Part shown: positions 63,666 through 64,000 of the stretch, in pieces
Position numbering within the stretch: position 1 is the stretch's first letter
Layout: every line of letters starts with the position of its first letter
DNA from: Streptomyces albogriseolus
Lineage (GTDB): Bacteria; Actinomycetota; Actinomycetes; Streptomycetales; Streptomycetaceae
Direction of reading: 5' to 3'
DNA: 64,000 nucleotides
NCBI GenBank assembly: GCA_014650475.1
Contig: BMVA01000001.1
Coordinates: 672,886-736,885, forward strand
The notes under the pieces: generated by a model
The model's input: only the letters and a program-made list of their open reading frames with translations
The model's database searches: none
What the model was told of the DNA's origin: nothing
Translations under genes and position numbers: made by a program

Positions 63666-64000
63666 GCGATCTCCCGTCCGCGGGCGAGGTCGTCGTGGTT
63701 GTCGATCTCGACCCACCGGACGTCGCCGATCGGCGCCACGTCGATCCGGAAACCCCGGTTCACCAGCTCCTGGTAGCCGTCCTCGTAGTACAGCTGCGGG
63801 TCCCGCTCGAACGTCGCCTTCAACGCGTCCGCCAGCGCCTCCGCCGCCCCGCCCTCGATCAGCGTCACGCCGATGTACTCACCCGTCGCCTCCGCCGGGT
63901 CCATCAGCTTCGTGATCCGCGTCATCCCCTGCTCCGGGTCGACGACGACCTTCATCTCCTCGTCGGCGAGCTTCTTCACCGTGTCCAGCGCCAGGATGAT
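63653..64000 (-). CDS. sugar/polyol-phosphate nucleotidyltransferase, C-terminal part (cut by window edge)
   Basis: About 115 codons reaching the right edge of the window. MKVVVDPEQGMTRITKLMDPAEATGEYIGVTL, LYYEDGYQELVNRGFRIDVAPI and WVEIDNHDDLARGREIA match the C-terminal half of the NTP-transferase group that includes CTP:phosphocholine and CTP:inositol-1-phosphate cytidylyltransferases. It should activate the product of the neighbouring dehydrogenase as a CDP- (or other NDP-) derivative for the CDP-alcohol transferase. The start lies outside the window. Confidence 0.75.
   Translation of the reverse strand: MILALDTVKKLADEEMKVVVDPEQGMTRITKLMDPAEATGEYIGVTLIEGGAAEALADALKATFERDPQLYYEDGYQELVNRGFRIDVAPIGDVRWVEIDNHDDLARGREIACQY

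Overview
The window reads as chromosomal DNA of a Streptomyces species. It has very high GC with strong third-position bias. It also carries Streptomyces hallmarks: a four-gene conservon (sensor kinase, roadblock, DUF742, GTPase), a DUF574-type SAM methyltransferase, an actinobacterial hopanoid operon, a leader matching the c-di-AMP (ydaO) riboswitch in front of a cell-wall hydrolase, and the short GC-rich intergenic repeat common in this genus. Almost everything looks like intact chromosomal genes. I see no prophage, transposase, CRISPR array or rRNA. All statements about families come from reading and memory; no searches were run.

Layout. 0-4.8 kb: end of an inositol-catabolic operon (iolC 3' end, an aldolase, iolB, iolD) followed by a GntR/UTRA regulator. 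4.9-6.7 kb: a membrane-anchored EEP hydrolase, then a decayed stretch and a SUKH-like immunity gene. 6.86 kb: tRNA-Pro(GGG). 7-16 kb: DUF309, the convergent corrin genes cobF and cobK, a lipid kinase, a TauE/SafE exporter, a thiolase with an operator-like dyad, a Dps/DUF3140/HhH operon, a DUF574 methyltransferase and a Nudix-like gene. 16-20.4 kb: a complete LpqY-SugABC-like (trehalose-type) ABC importer. 20.5-24.9 kb: a DHFR-like gene, a second identical tRNA-Pro(GGG), a split transketolase behind a SoxR-type promoter, MmcQ/YjbR, GNAT and XRE-cupin genes. 24.9-28.1 kb: LysR, kbl and tdh (threonine to glycine). 28.3-32.5 kb: conservon plus GAF gene. 32.9-39.1 kb: a divergent GntR regulator and a catabolic operon whose four enzymes match the lower protocatechuate 4,5-cleavage pathway (PDC hydrolase, oxalomesaconate tautomerase, hydratase, CHA aldolase) plus an MFS importer. 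39.2-43.8 kb: DUF4241, a metallo-beta-lactamase-fold hydrolase, an SGNH hydrolase, and a LysM-M23 endopeptidase under a riboswitch. 44.3-45.9 kb: an IphP-type phosphatase, a 37-aa DUF6126 membrane microprotein, and an XRE-cupin regulator with two tandem palindromic operators. 45.9-58.8 kb: a tightly packed hopanoid operon (hpnC, hpnD, hpnE, polyprenyl synthase, shc, hpnG, hpnH, ispG, dxs, hpnO-like aminotransferase). 59.2-64 kb: an envelope cluster with a Wzt/Wzm-like exporter, GT2, CDP-alcohol phosphotransferase, a glycerol-1-phosphate dehydrogenase-like enzyme and the C-terminal part of a nucleotidyltransferase cut by the window edge.

How the genes work together. The hopanoid operon carries its own first and penultimate MEP-pathway enzymes (dxs, ispG), so precursor supply and squalene/hopene formation are co-expressed; hpnH, hpnG and the aminotransferase then build the polar side chain. 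The oxalomesaconate operon converts an imported or internally made pyrone/dicarboxylate to pyruvate and oxaloacetate, but no ring-cleavage or dehydrogenase gene is next to it. The terminal cluster has the parts for making, activating and transferring an unusual polyol phosphate and exporting the product; what it makes is not known to me and it is the strongest candidate here for an undescribed system.
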